Assembly (NCBI GenBank): GCA_000697665.1
Contig: KL197716.1
Coordinates: 1,434,673 to 1,498,672, forward strand
DNA length: 64,000 bases
Direction of reading: 5' to 3'
Source of the DNA: Jaapia argillacea MUCL 33604
Lineage: Eukaryota > Basidiomycota > Agaricomycetes > Jaapiales > Jaapiaceae
In this document: one piece after another, positions 12,452 to 25,258 of the stretch
How the letters are laid out: each line of letters opens with the position of its first letter
Numbering within the stretch: position 1 is the stretch's first letter
Made by a program: the position numbers and the translations under genes
The notes under the pieces: model-generated
The model's input: only the letters and a program-made list of their open reading frames with translations
The model's database searches: none
Told to the model about the DNA's origin: nothing

Positions 12452-13037
12452 TGTTGTGAACATGTTCAGACTTGTATATTTTCCTTTGTTTTTCATTCTT
12501 TTATCAGACTCCCTTCGCTTTCATATCATTTCCCTTGTCTATGATACTTAGCCTTATTTCATCTTATCTTATCTTATCTTATCTTATCTTATCTTATCTT
12601 ATCTTATCTCAAGCATTATCTTATCTCGGACCTCCTACTATTATTAGCACACAGTGACTCATCACACACAGCCTTGTCATTGTCCTCTGTCTCATTGTTC
12701 TGTATTCATTGTTCTGTACCCAGTGTTCATTATCATTGTCCTAAACCTTAACTCACTCACCATTGTCTCTAGACATTGTCTCGTTCATTATTGTTCACAG
12801 TACATTGTTTGATATTCCATTGTCCCCATAGTATATAAGGACATCTAGCTACTCTGTATTCGCTAGCTTGTCCACTTGAACAATACAGTGCTTTAGTTGT
12901 ATCCTTCAACTGGTTTGCTCATCCTCGTCATCCTCTACCGCCTCAAGATCGTAGCCTGAGTACTAGTTAGCAAGAATACCCAAAAGACTTACAAGCCTTA
13001 TTCGCTACCTTATGCTAATGCTAAGGTGCTCATAACA
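12452..13037 (+). repeat. 5' LTR of element B
   Basis: 586 bp, TGTTGTGAAC to CTCATAACA. It holds a TATA box (TATATAA, 12833-12839), the likely RNA start AGCTTGTCCA (12865-12874), a (TTATC)n run at about 12560-12611, and eight CATTGT hexamers upstream of the TATA box. Confidence 0.9.
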
Positions 13038-13039
13038 CT

Positions 13040-13049
13040 TGGACAAGCT
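13040..13049 (+). other. Primer-binding site of element B, self-priming type
   Basis: TGGACAAGCT, two bases after the LTR, is the exact reverse complement of AGCTTGTCCA at 12865-12874, which lies 32 bp after the start of the TATA box. Element C has the same arrangement. Confidence 0.6.
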
Positions 13050-14015
13050 CTTACCAACCCTACTCACTCTACAATACCGACGCAGTCAGGATCCACGAGT
13101 TCATCATCCATCAACACGCCATCCACTGGCATACTCATTGACTTTGCAAAGGCTTAGCCTTATGACTCGATCAGTACACACAGAATACCACCCACACGCC
13201 CTATACACATCCAGTTCATCATCTCCTTCCTACGATCCCTCAGTAACATACTCATCGACTTCACATTGTGACTCAATCGGTACCTACGAGAAATCCAACA
13301 GAAGTACGATGAACACAACAACCAGTAGAAAACTGGCTTTGATCAAAGCCACAATCGCCACCACACTCAACCTCCTAGCCTATAAACTTTACCAACTAGC
13401 TGAGAAGCTACAACCCTGATCACAGGAAGTTTATCCAGAGACATATTGGTCCCAAGATTCACTATCACAGATTGATTAGCAGACACAAAGCTCTACTCAT
13501 TCCATATTCGCTATCTATACAGACCTATCAGAAATCCTCGACATATTCACCGAACTACAACCAGACTCGGTAGACGTCCTTGCAAACATTCGTGAATACT
13601 CGTAATCAGCCACCACCACGGAATCGGAACCTGTATCAAACACACCCCTACACTCAGGAACTACCACGTCACCAGCAGAAGTTTTGCCCTATCATAATCT
13701 GTATTCAAGACCAGCAACTCCAAGGACTCCTCGGATACAATCAAACTCAGCCTCACAACGTCTATCAGGCACCCCATCCCGACCACGTACTAGGGGACCC
13801 GTTAATTACCTCCCCACAAGTCCAGCACAAACCCCCTAGCAAACACATCAAATCTATCGACACCATTTCCAAAAGAGGGAAAACGATCAGACTGATCATC
13901 AAGAAGACAAATCTATTGGAACTGAACATCTGTTCATTGCACCAGCCAATCCACTTCGATCGGTCCCATCCCAGCACTGCCACTAGATTCTCCACTGCCA
14001 CCGCCGCCTATCATC
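13050..14015 (+). other. Leader of element B
   Basis: About 1 kb between primer site and gag. Pro/Gln/His-rich open stretches are present (13039-13419, 13580-14083) but no domain is recognised. The corresponding leader of element C (33055-34638) begins with the same sequence. Confidence 0.5.
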
Positions 14016-14914
14016 ATGGCTACTCAAACACCCAAAGGACCCAAACTTGCCCCACCAACCCCTTTTACTGGAGATCGCCGTAAAACCGATAAATTCTTAT
14101 CAGAAGTCAAACTTGTAATCGGTGCCAATAAAGGAGACTTCCCAGACAAATGGTCAAAGGTCGCCTATAGCTTATCCTTCATGAAGGAAGGAACAGCTGG
14201 GTCCTGGGCGATGAAAATATTGGAGGATATAGACGATCAGGATGCTACAGCCTTGACCATAAAAAACGACTGGAAAGAGTTTGCTACGGCCTTGAAGAAG
14301 TCATTCAGCGAATTAGACAAAGGAGCAACAGCAAGGATGCAGATCCAGAACCTCCATCAGGGACTGGCTACTGCTGACCAATACGTCACCAAATTTGAGG
14401 ATCTCGCCTGACACACCCAATTCGATGACCAAGCCCTAAAAGAATATTTCAAACGGGGACTAAATTGGGACATTCTCAAAACTCTTGTACATCTGCCAAC
14501 ACCACCAGACACATTGGCCGAATTCAAAGCTGCCGCGATGAGAGAAGACTTACTTCGAGAACAAGCCAGGAACAAGGAATCATGGCACTTCCGCAAATCC
14601 AAACCCATCTATCCCGACATGCACGAATATCCCCCATCTTACAATCAAAATTATCAACCCACCCCTTCGATATGAGTCTACCCATGGACGTAGATGTCGC
14701 CAAATTCAAACAATTGGGACAATTTAGGAAGCTTACAGACCCCGAGAGAAAGTCACTCAGAGAGAAAGGAGCCTGCTTTTACTGTCGTAAACCAGGACAC
14801 TTCTCCAACCAATGCCCACTAAAGAAGGGCAGACAAGGAAGATTTCCTAATAGATTCCAAACCCAAACCATGGAGATAGAAAGGGAAGATGAAGACAACA
14901 AAGAACGACCTTGA
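14016..14914 (+). mobile_element. gag: gag region of element B
   Basis: It begins MATQTPKGPKLAPPTPFTGD, clearly homologous to Gag of A and C. A helical capsid part (with GSWAMKILED, QIQNLHQGLATADQY) is followed by a CCHC knuckle (CFYCRKPGHFSNQC, about 14776-14817). The region is broken. Confidence 0.8.
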
Positions 14915-15015
14915 TCAACCCTGGAAAGGATCGAGGAGATACTAGATGGAACAGCGGAGGATGAAAAAGGAAAGGTGGCTAGAGGGATAAAAGCATTCCT
15001 TTCCAAACCGGGTTT

Positions 15016-15513
15016 TTGAAATACCTTCCATTGGTGGCAAATGAGAAGGTAAACAGATGTTTCTCCCAGAATCATAACAGATACACTATCCTGGATACCC
15101 CAGACTCTATCGATGTATCCACCCTCAGGAATTCAGGAACTCCTTCCTTGCGTATTCAAGTAGAACTCATCGGGAGAAACAAAACCGCCACAACAGAAGC
15201 TCTAATCAACAGCGGAGCCACAGGAAACTTAATCAGTTACGAATGCGCACTCAAGAAACAAATGCACCTCCAGAAACTAGCAAGGCCCATACCTGTTCAT
15301 AATGTCGATGACACAGAAAATACAAATGGAGAAATCAATCATTATGTCGAATTGGGCATCAGAATATATGGAAGGGAAGGAGGACGACACGAAGAAAAGA
15401 ATTGCCTCTATGTAACCAACATTGGGAAAAGTAACATCATCTTGGGAAGCGATTGGTTACTCGAACACAATCCAGAGATCGACTGGCGATCTTATATCCT
15501 GGAATTGACATGA
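15016..15513 (+). mobile_element. Protease region of element B
   Basis: Aspartic protease-like block around GATGNLISYECALKKQ, with a closing IILGSDWLLEHNPEIDW. Homologous to the corresponding segments of A and C. Confidence 0.7.
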
Positions 15514-15654
15514 TGCCCTGAAACTTGCAAAATATCAGAAGAAGAAGTAACCGTGCAGACAAAACCGGAATTACGACCGCCCAAAGCAAGAGTGAAAACA
15601 GAACCACCTGTCATCAGGACCACGTGAACCAAACCACGTAAACGAAACACAACC

Positions 15655-18600
15655 ATGGGACTACCAAAGGAACCTTGGGTAGACAATGAAACACTCCAGA
15701 TTGAGAACGACGCCCACAGATGGGCATATGAGGGGATCAAAGGATATAGGGTCCAAATTGGGGATCCCATACCAGAAGACAACGGCATCGTCAATGACAC
15801 AGAATATCCAGCACTTATACAAATTCAGGCACAAGGAAATAAATCAATTGAATTAGCGGAAAAAGCTGCCCAGGGCCAGAAGGAGAAAACCTTAGAAGAA
15901 ATGGTGCCGAAGGAATATCAGAAATATCAAAAGGTGTTCGAGAAGGGGGCATCAGAAAGATTCCCTATACCAAGACCCTGGGACCATGCCATCAAACTCA
16001 AGGAAGGATGGAAACCAAACAACTGCAAAACATATCCACTGTCACCAGCAGAACAGAAAGAACTTGACTCGTTCCTGGGAGAACAACTACGAAAGAAATA
16101 CATCCGACCCTCTAAATCCCCACTGTTGTCACCATTCTTCTTCGTCAAAAAGAAGGATGGGAAACTCTGGCCAACTCAAGATTACCGATACCTGAACTCC
16201 CAAACAATCAAAATTGCATACCCGATTCCATTGATATCTGAACTAGTGGATAAATTGAAGGGAGCGAAGGTCTACTCCAAGTTAGATCTACGATGGGGAT
16301 ACAATAATGTCAGAATCAAAGAAGGGGATGAATGGAAGGCCACATTCAAAACCAATCGCAGATTATTCGAACCCAGAGTCATGTTCTTTGGTCTCACAAA
16401 TTCTCCAGCAACATTCCAGACCATGATGAATGAATTATTCAAAGAACTTATCGACGAAGGTTATGTTGTCGTATACCTCAACGACATTCTAATATTCACC
16501 AAGGACCTCACACATCACCGAAGAATCCTGCACCGTATCATGAAGATCCTACAAGACAACAATCTATATTTGAAACCAGAAAAATGCACATTCGAAGTAC
16601 CAAAAATCGAATATCTGGGGTTGATCGTATCCCACAACTTAGTTGAAATGGACCCGATCAAGGTGGCAGGAATCACAGAATGGCTGGAACCAAAGAAGGT
16701 CAAGGAAGTCCAATCATTCCTTGGATTCTGCAACTTCTATTGATGTTTCATCCAGGACTTCTCAAGAATTGCGAAACCACTATTCGAGCTAACCAAAAAG
16801 GATCACGAATGGGAATGGACGACCAAGTGTCAAGAAGCCTTTGACACCCTAAAAAGGGCATTCACATCATCCCCTACACTGGTTATGCCAGACACCACCA
16901 AGGAATTCCAGATAGAGTGCGATGCATCCGATTATACAACAGGCACCGTGTTAACACAAAAAGAATCCGACGGCAAATGGCAACCAGTCACTTACCTATC
17001 CAAGTCATTAACCGATGCCGAACGAAACTACGACATCTATGATAAGGAATTGCTAGCGATAATCCGAGCATTGGAAGCATGGCGACACTACCTTGAAGGA
17101 TGTACACATCCCATTCAGATATACACTGATCACAAGAACCTCGAGTACTTCAGAAATGTGCAAAAACTAAGCTGGAGACAGGCTTGATGGGCCCAATTCC
17201 TGACAAGATTTGACTTCAATTTAATCCACAAGCTGGGGAAGACAAACAAATCTGATGGTCTTTCGAGACGACAAGACCATAAGGAGGGGGTGGATACAGA
17301 CAACTCAGACAGAATACTTTTAGGACCCCATCTTTTCACAAAAACAATCAACGTTACGGGTCGAGGAAATGCTTCAACCCACTCCCCCATACTGGCATGA
17401 CAGGTTCGAATTGCCATCAAGGCAGCAGTCACAACACTAGAAGGCGATTTAGGACTCAAAGAGGAAATTCAGAACCATACAGAACTCGACGAATTGGTAG
17501 CAAACGCCCTAGACATCATAAAGAAGCAAGGACCACGATCCCTGAAGAAGGGATTAGAAGAATGGAACCAGGAAGACAGATTGATTCTTTACTGAGGAAA
17601 GATCTACATTCCCAAAGACATGGAACTACGACACAAAGTAGTCAAATCCTGTCATGACCCAGTCTTGATGGGGCACCCTGGAAGATATAAGATATTGGAA
17701 ATAGTACAAAGGGACTATTGGTGGCCAGGAATGTCCATCTTTGTATGGAATCACGTGGATGGATGCGCCATTTGTCAATAGACCAAACCAAACACAAATC
17801 CCACTCAGGAACCACTACACCCAACAGAAATCCCAACACGCCCCTGGCAGATTGTAACTCAAGACTTTATCACAGGATTGCCAGAAGCTGATGGTTATGA
17901 TGCAATCCATGTCATAACGGACCGATACACCAAAACCATTGTCGCCACACCCTGCAATAAAACTATTGATGCCGATGGAACAGCCAAAATCCTAATGGAA
18001 GGACCATTCAGACGTTACAGATTGCCTGATAAGATCATATCAGATCGAGGACCGCAATTCGTGTCACAAGTGTTCTGAGCCATTCTAGAACGACTCAACA
18101 TCAAATCAGCACTCAGCACAGGATTTCACCCAGAAACAGATGGAGCCACAGAGATAGTAAATCGGGAACTGGAAATTTACTTCCGAGCCTACTGCAACCG
18201 TGCCCAAAACAATTGGCCATCACTACTTTATACAGCAGAATTAACCCACAATACACAAATCCACTCCGCCACCAAGCAGACACCATTTGAACTCATGCAC
18301 GGCTATCGCGCCAAAACCTCTGGATCATTCAGATCGGTACCAGACATACCAACGGCAGATCAACATCTAGAAGAATTAAAGAAGGCTCGACAAGAAGCAG
18401 AAGCCTGCCTACGTATTGCGGCCGAAGCAATGAAGAAGCAACATGACACCTATGGAGTTAAAGGACCAAACTTCGCAGTAGGGGACAAAGTTTGGCTAGA
18501 AGGAAAGAACATCAAAATGGAATACCCCAGTGCCAAACTATCTCCCAAATGACATGGACCTTTTCCAATCGAAGCCATCATTGGATCCGGTGCCTACAAG

Positions 18601-19098
18601 TTGACACTGCCAAAGAAATGGAGAATCCACCCAGTATTCCACACAGGATTACTCACACCATATCGAGAAACCAAAGAATACGGAGTCAACTTCCCACAAC
18701 TGCCTCCAGACTTAATAGAAGGCAAAGAAGAATATGAAGTAGAAGAGGTTGTCAAATCAAAGTTTGTTGGCAAGACGAAGAAAATCAAATACCTGGTCAA
18801 ATGGAAGGGTTACCCTGATTCAGAAAATACTTGGGAAGACATCGGCAATCTATGCAATTCAGCCAAACTGGTCAAAATGTTCCATCAGAAGAATCCAAAG
18901 GCACCGAAACCTTTGCAAATTGCACTCACGCTACTCAAAATACCAGAAGAACAATGGACACATTTCTGGATCAATCAAGAAGTAGAGAGAACAACAAGGA
19001 ATAATTATCTTCATATACCAGAGGTGTTGTCAAAACACCCGAACCCGGAACAGATAAAGGCACATCTGGCTAGACTGCAAAAATACATTCCTCAATGA
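15655..19098 (+). mobile_element. pol: RT-RNase H-integrase-chromodomain region of element B
   Basis: Reverse transcriptase (15655-16743) is recognised by [13 protein letters not shown] and [16 protein letters not shown]. RNase H follows (16885-17187; ECDASDY, NYDIYDKELLAI). Integrase comes next: zinc-binding N-domain near 17630-17790 and catalytic core near 17845-18180 with WQIVTQDFITGLP, DRYTKTIV and SDRGPQFVS. A C-terminal chromodomain lies at about 18730-18880 (YEVEEVVKSKF, YLVKWKGYPDSENTWED). The region is broken at several points. Confidence 0.85.
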
Positions 19099-20012
19099 AT
19101 ATTCCAGCAGCATCGGCAACCACTCGATTGACCACTCGTGCCCGACCCAACTCAGCATGCCAGCCCGCAAAATCGACACCGTCATCAATTTCATTTGTCG
19201 CATTGTCCTGCTACTGATGGAAGGGATCCATCTCTTCATCATCCTCTGCACCTACGCCCGTGGGATCCTCATCCACATTCACACCCGGCTACTCCAATTG
19301 GTAATCAGCACCACACACGCCACATACCAGCTGATTGCGGTACACGACATCCATTTCCGGATCGATCTGGAAGGAAATGTGGGATATCGTCTCGGCCACC
19401 TATATAATGAAGAGGATGTCTTACGACCCTGGCAGACTGCACCCACTCCTCCGCCGCCAACAGCACCCTTGCCAGGAACACCGAGCCCCCCCACTTCACA
19501 GTCTCATTTATACTCCCCCGTCATTATCAAGAGTCACCCCCGTTCCCCTGCTCAACCATCCAGTGCACCACGCACCGCCTCCCCGTCGCCACCTCCATCT
19601 ACTGGTTGGGATCCCCTCGACCTCCTCCGCGAATGTCTTGAACGACTCCACAGCTGTCACAACCCCGACCACCCCTCTACTCATGGTAATACTCCCGACT
19701 ATGAGAATTTTGAGACTGCTGACCAACTCGAGTAGAACCCACTCCTGCCTTTACCCATCACGCCCGACATGAGCAACCTCCTCAAGCTCATCAACAACCT
19801 CGTCCTGAGTGACAGCCCCCCCCAGGACACATCCCCTAAATCCACCGACACATCCGATACCCTGTTCACATTCGAACCCAACCCGTCCGCTACATTGGAT
19901 CTCCCTCCACCCAATTCACCAAACCCCTTCCAAACCGGTGACGGATGGGGAGATAAGTAAATACAGGTTGAATAGGACATTAGGGACAATGTCGGTCATA
20001 GAGAGGGGGTGG
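19099..20012 (+). other. Post-pol region of element B with an extra ORF
   Basis: A 192-codon open frame (19157-19735) begins with a hydrophobic segment (FICRIVLLLMEGIHLFIILC) and turns proline- and serine-rich. It is not recognised and does not look like the post-pol frames of element C. It may be an accessory frame or chance; a polypurine tract was not pinned down. Confidence 0.4.
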
Positions 20013-20578
20013 TGTTGTGAACACGTTCAGACTTGTATATTTTCCTTTGTTTTTCATTCTTTTATCAGACTCCCTTTGCTTTCGTATCATTTCCCTTGTC
20101 TATGATACTTAGCCTTATTTCATCTTATCTTATCTCATCTTATCATATCTCAAGCATTATCTTATCTCAGACCTCCTACTATTATTAGCACACAATGACT
20201 CGTCACACACAGCCTTGTCATTGTCCTCTGTCTCATTGTTCTGTATTCATTGTTCTGTACCCAGTGTTCATTATCATTGTCCTGAACCTTAACTCACTCA
20301 CCATTGTCTCTAGACATTGTCTCGTTCATTATTGTTCACAGTACATTGTTCGATATTCCATTGTTCCTGTAGTATATAAGGACATCTAGCTACTCTGTAT
20401 TCGCTAGCTTGTCCACTTGAACAATACAGTGCTTTAGTTGTATCCTTCAACCAGTTTGCTCATCCTTGTCATCCTCTACCGCCTCAAGATCGTAGCCTGA
20501 GTACTAGTTAGCAAGAATACCCAAAAGACTTACAAGCCTTATTTGCTACCTTATGCTAACACTAAGGTGCTCATAACA
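20013..20578 (+). repeat. 3' LTR of element B
   Basis: 566 bp. Compared by eye with the 5' LTR, about 17 substitutions, all transitions, plus a 20-bp shorter TTATC run account for the differences. It is followed by the target duplication CTGAC (20579-20583). Confidence 0.9.
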
Positions 20579-23020
20579 CTGACCCCTGCAGACGTTGACA
20601 TCTACAAGGATGAAGTGCAGAGCTCTCAACAGAAGGTATAGTTTTCCCCAAAGTATCTCTTTGTCACATTCAGGCTAATATGCACATCTAGATCCATCCA
20701 CATGGAGGAGAAGCAGAGATGAGTCACGCCACGGCTCTGCCAACAGGTACACAGAAGACAAGTGTGATGGGAGGAATGACAATGGGGGGGACAACAGCAG
20801 GAGGGACAATGGCTGGGGAGACAACAGTGGGAGGCACAGTGGCTGGGGGGACGACAGCAGGGGGAACAACAATGGGGGGAACAATGATGGGGGGAACAAT
20901 GACGGGGGGAACGGTAACGGGAGGAATGGTAACGGGGATGCAGATAGACCCGCCAACGTCAACAACTCACAACCCTGCCAGAGAATCTAACACCGCCGGA
21001 CAACACAGTTTATTCAATGCAGCAGACGAGGAGAATGACGACATTCCTTGGCTGAATATCACGGAGAATGACGAGGACATGGAGAACAGGTCCATCTGCG
21101 TTGCATGATGGCATACAGCAGCGCCAGAAGCACAGAAGAAGATGTTTGCAATATTTGCTTGCAGTGGGATCTTTGTCGCTGTGTGCCGGCACAGTCATCT
21201 CCTAACGATGTGTGATATGGTGAGGAGTGGAGAGTTGTGAGTCCATCCCAAACATTCTTCCATTCTGTTTCCATTTCAGCTTACAGTGGATCCAGGATGA
21301 AATGTCCCCTCGCAATATGTAACAAAATGCTTGAAGTCTATGGCTCTGATTTATGTCTTGGGTATGACATTATGTGCAAGTTCTCCAAGACTATCGCAGG
21401 AAGCTCGATTGGGCCCCAGGCCAAGGAACTCTGCCTGGCAGGAGTTGTTCCTGCATTCCATGGGTATGTGCACAATCGAGGATGTCAAGTTAATTGGCAC
21501 CCACTCTATGTAGATGGTGTCGGCATTGAAGACTTTGAGGAATGTGAGCAAACATTCGCTCAATCTAACCACTTGGCATCATGTACACGTCTCACCAGCC
21601 TGTTCCACCGTCATCAACAAATTGAACAACACTTCGCTTTCCACGATCTTGACAAATTTGCAGCCTCAGGGAAGTTTATATTTTGTAATTACAAGCAGGC
21701 CACAGAGATGATTTGGGAGAATTCTGCCAAGCTCGAAGTCCTAAATGTGAAGCTCAAGGTCGGGCCCGAAGATTATGAGAGATACCTAGTCGAGGAGAGG
21801 GAGTACCTACGAAATCTCAAGGCTGAGCCTCCCGAAGTTCAGCATATAGTTGACTATATGGAGCAGCTCACAGAGCTGGCTGAAGCAGAGTAGGTGATGT
21901 TGTGTTCTCGTCTAACTGTTCTGACTCACCTCTCTGTAGAGCTGCAAAGCAGGCAGCAAGTGTGTGATTCAAGCAGCTAGATCATTTGATTATCAACAAT
22001 GGTATCCAGAGTAGGGAGATAACACAAATACACATGCGTAATACGAACATGTTCAAGAAGTGGATGGCAATGGAAGAGAAGACGGGAATGCTTGAGGAAG
22101 AGCTCAGAATAGTGACACGTTGGACAACAACCACCCCGGAGTTCCAGAATGGCCTCAAAGTCTTACATGAGTGGAAGTATAGACGTGCAATTGATAATCT
22201 GGAACATCTCATTGTTCAGAGAATGTTCAAGCTGACAAAACTTGGGATGAGTGGTCTGGGTGAGTTTGTTCTCTTCATTCTCTTCAAAACACTTCTCTCG
22301 TGCGTTCTAAAGGCATATTTAGGTTATAAACTCCGAGAGAAAATAGGAAAGGCTCTCAAGGCTTGCTCCGAGGCCATCCAGAAGGCGCTTGATGAATACA
22401 ATCGCTGTGCTCAGCTGCTGGATCCTCCCAGCCAACCACTAACTTGGGCAACTGTGGTTGAAGCTGTCTCTCTGGCCGACTTCAATTTATTCCAACAGTC
22501 TCGCCAAGACATTCAGCATCAAGACTGGGCTCATCCTGTCCATCGAGAGGCTATGAATCTTTACTTCAGCATCAAGCATGCATGTGAAGAACTCGTTCAT
22601 TTGAACGTTGAGATCCGTCATCTCATCTCTTTCATGGTCGATGAGCATATTGACTATCATGGAGCCATTGCCTTGTACATGATCTGTAATCTGTCTCTCG
22701 CTCATACTTTGCAGACACAGTGGATATATCGTCAATGTATCAACAATGTGATTGTCTCTCGTTTGCTCCAGACGTCTGAGCTTTCGGGATTCACGGGTTT
22801 GTTGCAACATGGGATTTGAATTGGCCGTAATCAAAATGAGTTGGGAGTTATTCTGCTGCCTGACTGGGCATACCAGCTGTGGCCTACTCAGCCACCAAGG
22901 CCACCCAGGAAGCCTGATGCTGAGGGTCAAGCAGAGCCAGATGAAGACGATGAGCGAGACCCAGAGGCCATGCTAGGTAGTTTTGTAGACTTTATCGACA
23001 ATCCAGCTATCATAGATTAG
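20579..23020 (+). pseudogene. KDZ transposase, central and C-terminal part
   Basis: It resumes the frame cut by element B (WLTPADVDIYKDEV). Landmarks: ENRSICVA..WHTAAPEAQKK, SGIFVAVCRHSHLLTMCDM, LGYDIMCKF (second catalytic Asp region), VVPAFHGYVHNRGCQVNWHP and GVGIEDFEECEQTF (candidate catalytic Glu), then helical LFHRHQQIEQHFAFHDLDK and an acidic tail ending FVDFIDNPAIID. Several introns fit in phase, for example one starting GTAGGT after ELAEAE at about 21889. Three in-frame stops, all TGA in place of a likely CGA (21106-21108, 21965-21967, 22817-22819), make it inactive even without the element B insertion. A Gly-Thr minisatellite sits in frame near the start. Confidence 0.75.
20760..20942 (+). 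repeat. 15-bp minisatellite, in frame in KDZ transposase
   Basis: About eleven copies of a G-rich 15-bp unit (variants of GGGGGAACAATGATG) encode pentapeptides such as GGTTA, GGTMA, GGTTM, GGTMM, GGTMT and GGTVT. Unit length is a multiple of three, so copy-number change keeps the frame. It lies between the N-terminal and catalytic parts of the transposase, where a linker would be tolerated. Confidence 0.8.
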
Positions 23021-23426
23021 CTTTCATATACTGTAGTACCTTCTGGCTTTCTATACCGTTCAAATACAGAGAGATTGTCATTGGATGTGAAGATTTTGAG
23101 CGAAGAGAATGTGTGATTGCTCAATCATGAAACCACTTTGACCGTCAGGCTATTCAATCCAGTAACTGTGGCTGAACGTTGAATCAGAGAAATTGTGTCC
23201 TTCCTCACTGCATATCACCTCAACCCTCTTCAAACACCTTAAGCCACCTTTGTCCTGTACTTTTGGTCCCTGAGAACCATAAACTAATACCAGAATTACT
23301 TCAGATATCAGGAGACGTCCCAACTCGATATCATTCAAGGTCTGTGACTGAGCCGTGATATGTTACTTGTTCAAGTTCCAATTGAAGTCCAACATCAACC
23401 TTATCCCTTTTTCAACATCAACCACA
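23021..23426. other. Spacer between KDZ transposase and partner gene
   Basis: About 400 bp with no convincing frame or repeat; it presumably holds the end of the transposase transcript and the promoter of the next gene. Confidence 0.4.
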
Positions 23427-24962
23427 ATGATGAACACACAATGGGGGGGGAATGTCAATATTCCAACCCCCTGGGGAGCACAAAACCAGCTTCCACCTCT
23501 TGACAGTCTCCATTTTTCTCTGCTGGGTGCATGGCAACTTCACCGTCACCTTGGAGTTCATCCAAACATACCTGGGATGTATACCCAACACCAGCACCAT
23601 TTTGACACTGCTGAACTTGCTTGGTTGGTCTCAGGATGGTCTAGGGATGGAGATCACCTCACTGCACCAAACACATTTCCCTCCACGTTAAACACCTTGT
23701 ACCTCAAGACAGACAGGGGAAACCCAGGGCGAATTGCAAGGCAAGATTTTGAGAGGAAGATTGAAGATCTTCTGTTTGATTTGGTACGTCTACGTTGAGA
23801 TTTTGTTATGCTCAAAACCGTTATGAACTGACAACTTGTTTAGGCTACGGCATGGGATCGTGCATTGGGTGGTTTCACGTTGATCCTTCATGTGAACCCA
23901 AAGCAACTCCCTGGATTTGTTGCCGTTCCACAGAACATACGCACTGTGGCATACATGCTGCCTGGTCTCGTGAACGAGCTTCAAGGAGATGTCGAGGCCC
24001 TGATTCTACAGATGAATCAAATTTTTATTGAGAACATTGCTATACTTGTTATCAATCGGTGGTCCAGAGCTGTGCGCACCCATGGTTGGGCTTTGACACA
24101 GCAGTCCTCTGTTGATTCCCATCCATACCCAAGGATGGACGCAATCCCCAACCCTTCTCCCGTCACATCATCCCGCTATTTGCTCAATGGTCATTCCTAT
24201 GAACCGTCAACTCTTCCTTCCAACCCAACTATTCGTAATACCCCTACATACGCAGCAGGACCACACATGCACTCCTGCGCTAGCCGTGAAGACCATAGCG
24301 ATTCAACTGATGAGGAACCAGAGGATCTTCTCCAAAGTCAGGAGGAATACATTGATGCCCTTCGTGTTGAGTTAGAGGAGACCCAATATCGTTTGAGTGA
24401 GAAAGAGAGAGAAGTTGAGACTCTGGAGGCAGAAGTTAATCAGCTATGAGGTCTCCTACTCGCACCTCCCCTTCGTACCCCAAGTGTCCTCCCGCCTTCA
24501 CCAAGCCAGTCTCAGGCTGGCATGTCACCTCCTCCTCCAATACGGACATCCTCCAGGCCAGCTGTCAGGTCAAGGGACAACATGTCACCTGTTCGGAAGG
24601 ATACCACTTTGTCTTTTGGGAAGGGAAAGATGAAGGCCTCCGTTTCGCTTTGGATACCCAGTAGCACTCCGACCACTACTTTGAGTTCGTTGTCATCTTC
24701 ACCATCGAAATCTCATGCGACACTGCCTCCTGCTACGTTGCCCCAAGGCTTACAATGGCAGGGGGTTTTGAAGTCATTTGGACCTCAGTCAAATGCATAT
24801 ATTCGGGAGAATGGATTGCCCCCACTCCCTCACTGTGTGCTTTGGTCCATCTCGCAGTCCGTTGCTGATGTTGACTGGGCAGAAGCGTTGGGCAAGGAAG
24901 TTGGAGAGGAACATGCGGAGTACTTGGCTGAGGCGATGCATCGTGATATCGAGGGCTTGTAG
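23427..24962 (+). pseudogene. KDZ partner gene 2, coiled-coil protein
   Basis: Two exons: 23427-23783 (starts MMNTQWGGN) and 23844-24962, joined by a 60-bp intron (GTACGT..TTTAG) in phase 0. About 490 codons. The N-terminal half is a globular-looking domain (WLVSGWSRDGDHLTAPNTF, IARQDFERKIEDLLFDL, ATAWDRALGGFTLILHVNP) of unknown function. A strong heptad region follows (SQEEYIDALRVELEETQYRL), then a Ser/Pro-rich linker and a short helical C-terminal domain (NAYIRENGLPPLPHCVLWS, DVDWAEALGKEV, EYLAEAMHRDIEGL). That C-terminal pattern recalls uncharacterised proteins common beside KDZ transposases in mushrooms; this is recollection. One in-frame TGA (24447-24449) divides it, again at a likely former CGA. 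Confidence 0.6.
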
Positions 24963-25258
24963 ATTGATTAGTTCTCTATGTTAGTATCTTGTTGCTCTTA
25001 ACATCAATCATTTTCCCCCTTCAATTTCAACTCCATCCGTCTTGTTATTCTTGTCTATTCAGCCAACATGGTCATGTGTTGGGATGGTTGACAGCCCATT
25101 TACTTTCAAATTTCTGTCAAATTTCCCCCTTGTCCTTTGAAACAACCTCACTAGCGAATGTATGTCACCCCTTCTTGCTCCTCCCTTACTTTCTTGTTGT
25201 CAAATTGACACTGAGATCCCTCCCCTAGAATTATTGTCCAGGATCCATTGCCCTAGGG

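Larger units (their letters stand above)
12452..20578 (+). mobile_element. Element B: Ty3/gypsy chromovirus, complete but broken
   Basis: An 8.1 kb element with two LTRs, flanked by a perfect 5-bp duplication CTGAC (12447-12451 and 20579-20583). Its order is leader, gag, protease, RT, RNase H, integrase, chromodomain, then an extra downstream region. The chromodomain places it among chromoviruses, which target heterochromatin. It is broken in roughly ten places. LTR divergence by eye is about 3.0%, intermediate between C and E, but the changes are mostly at CpG, so absolute age cannot be read simply. It sits inside the KDZ transposase gene. Confidence 0.9.

Noticed and set aside
19157-19735. 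Envelope gene in element B because of an N-terminal hydrophobic segment
   Set aside because: Only one hydrophobic stretch, no signal peptide cleavage pattern, no fusion or anchor segment, and no counterpart in element C.
20675-20965. Minus-strand Leu/Pro/Ser frame opposite the minisatellite
   Set aside because: It is the antisense reading of a G-rich 15-bp repeat; the plus strand carries the KDZ transposase.
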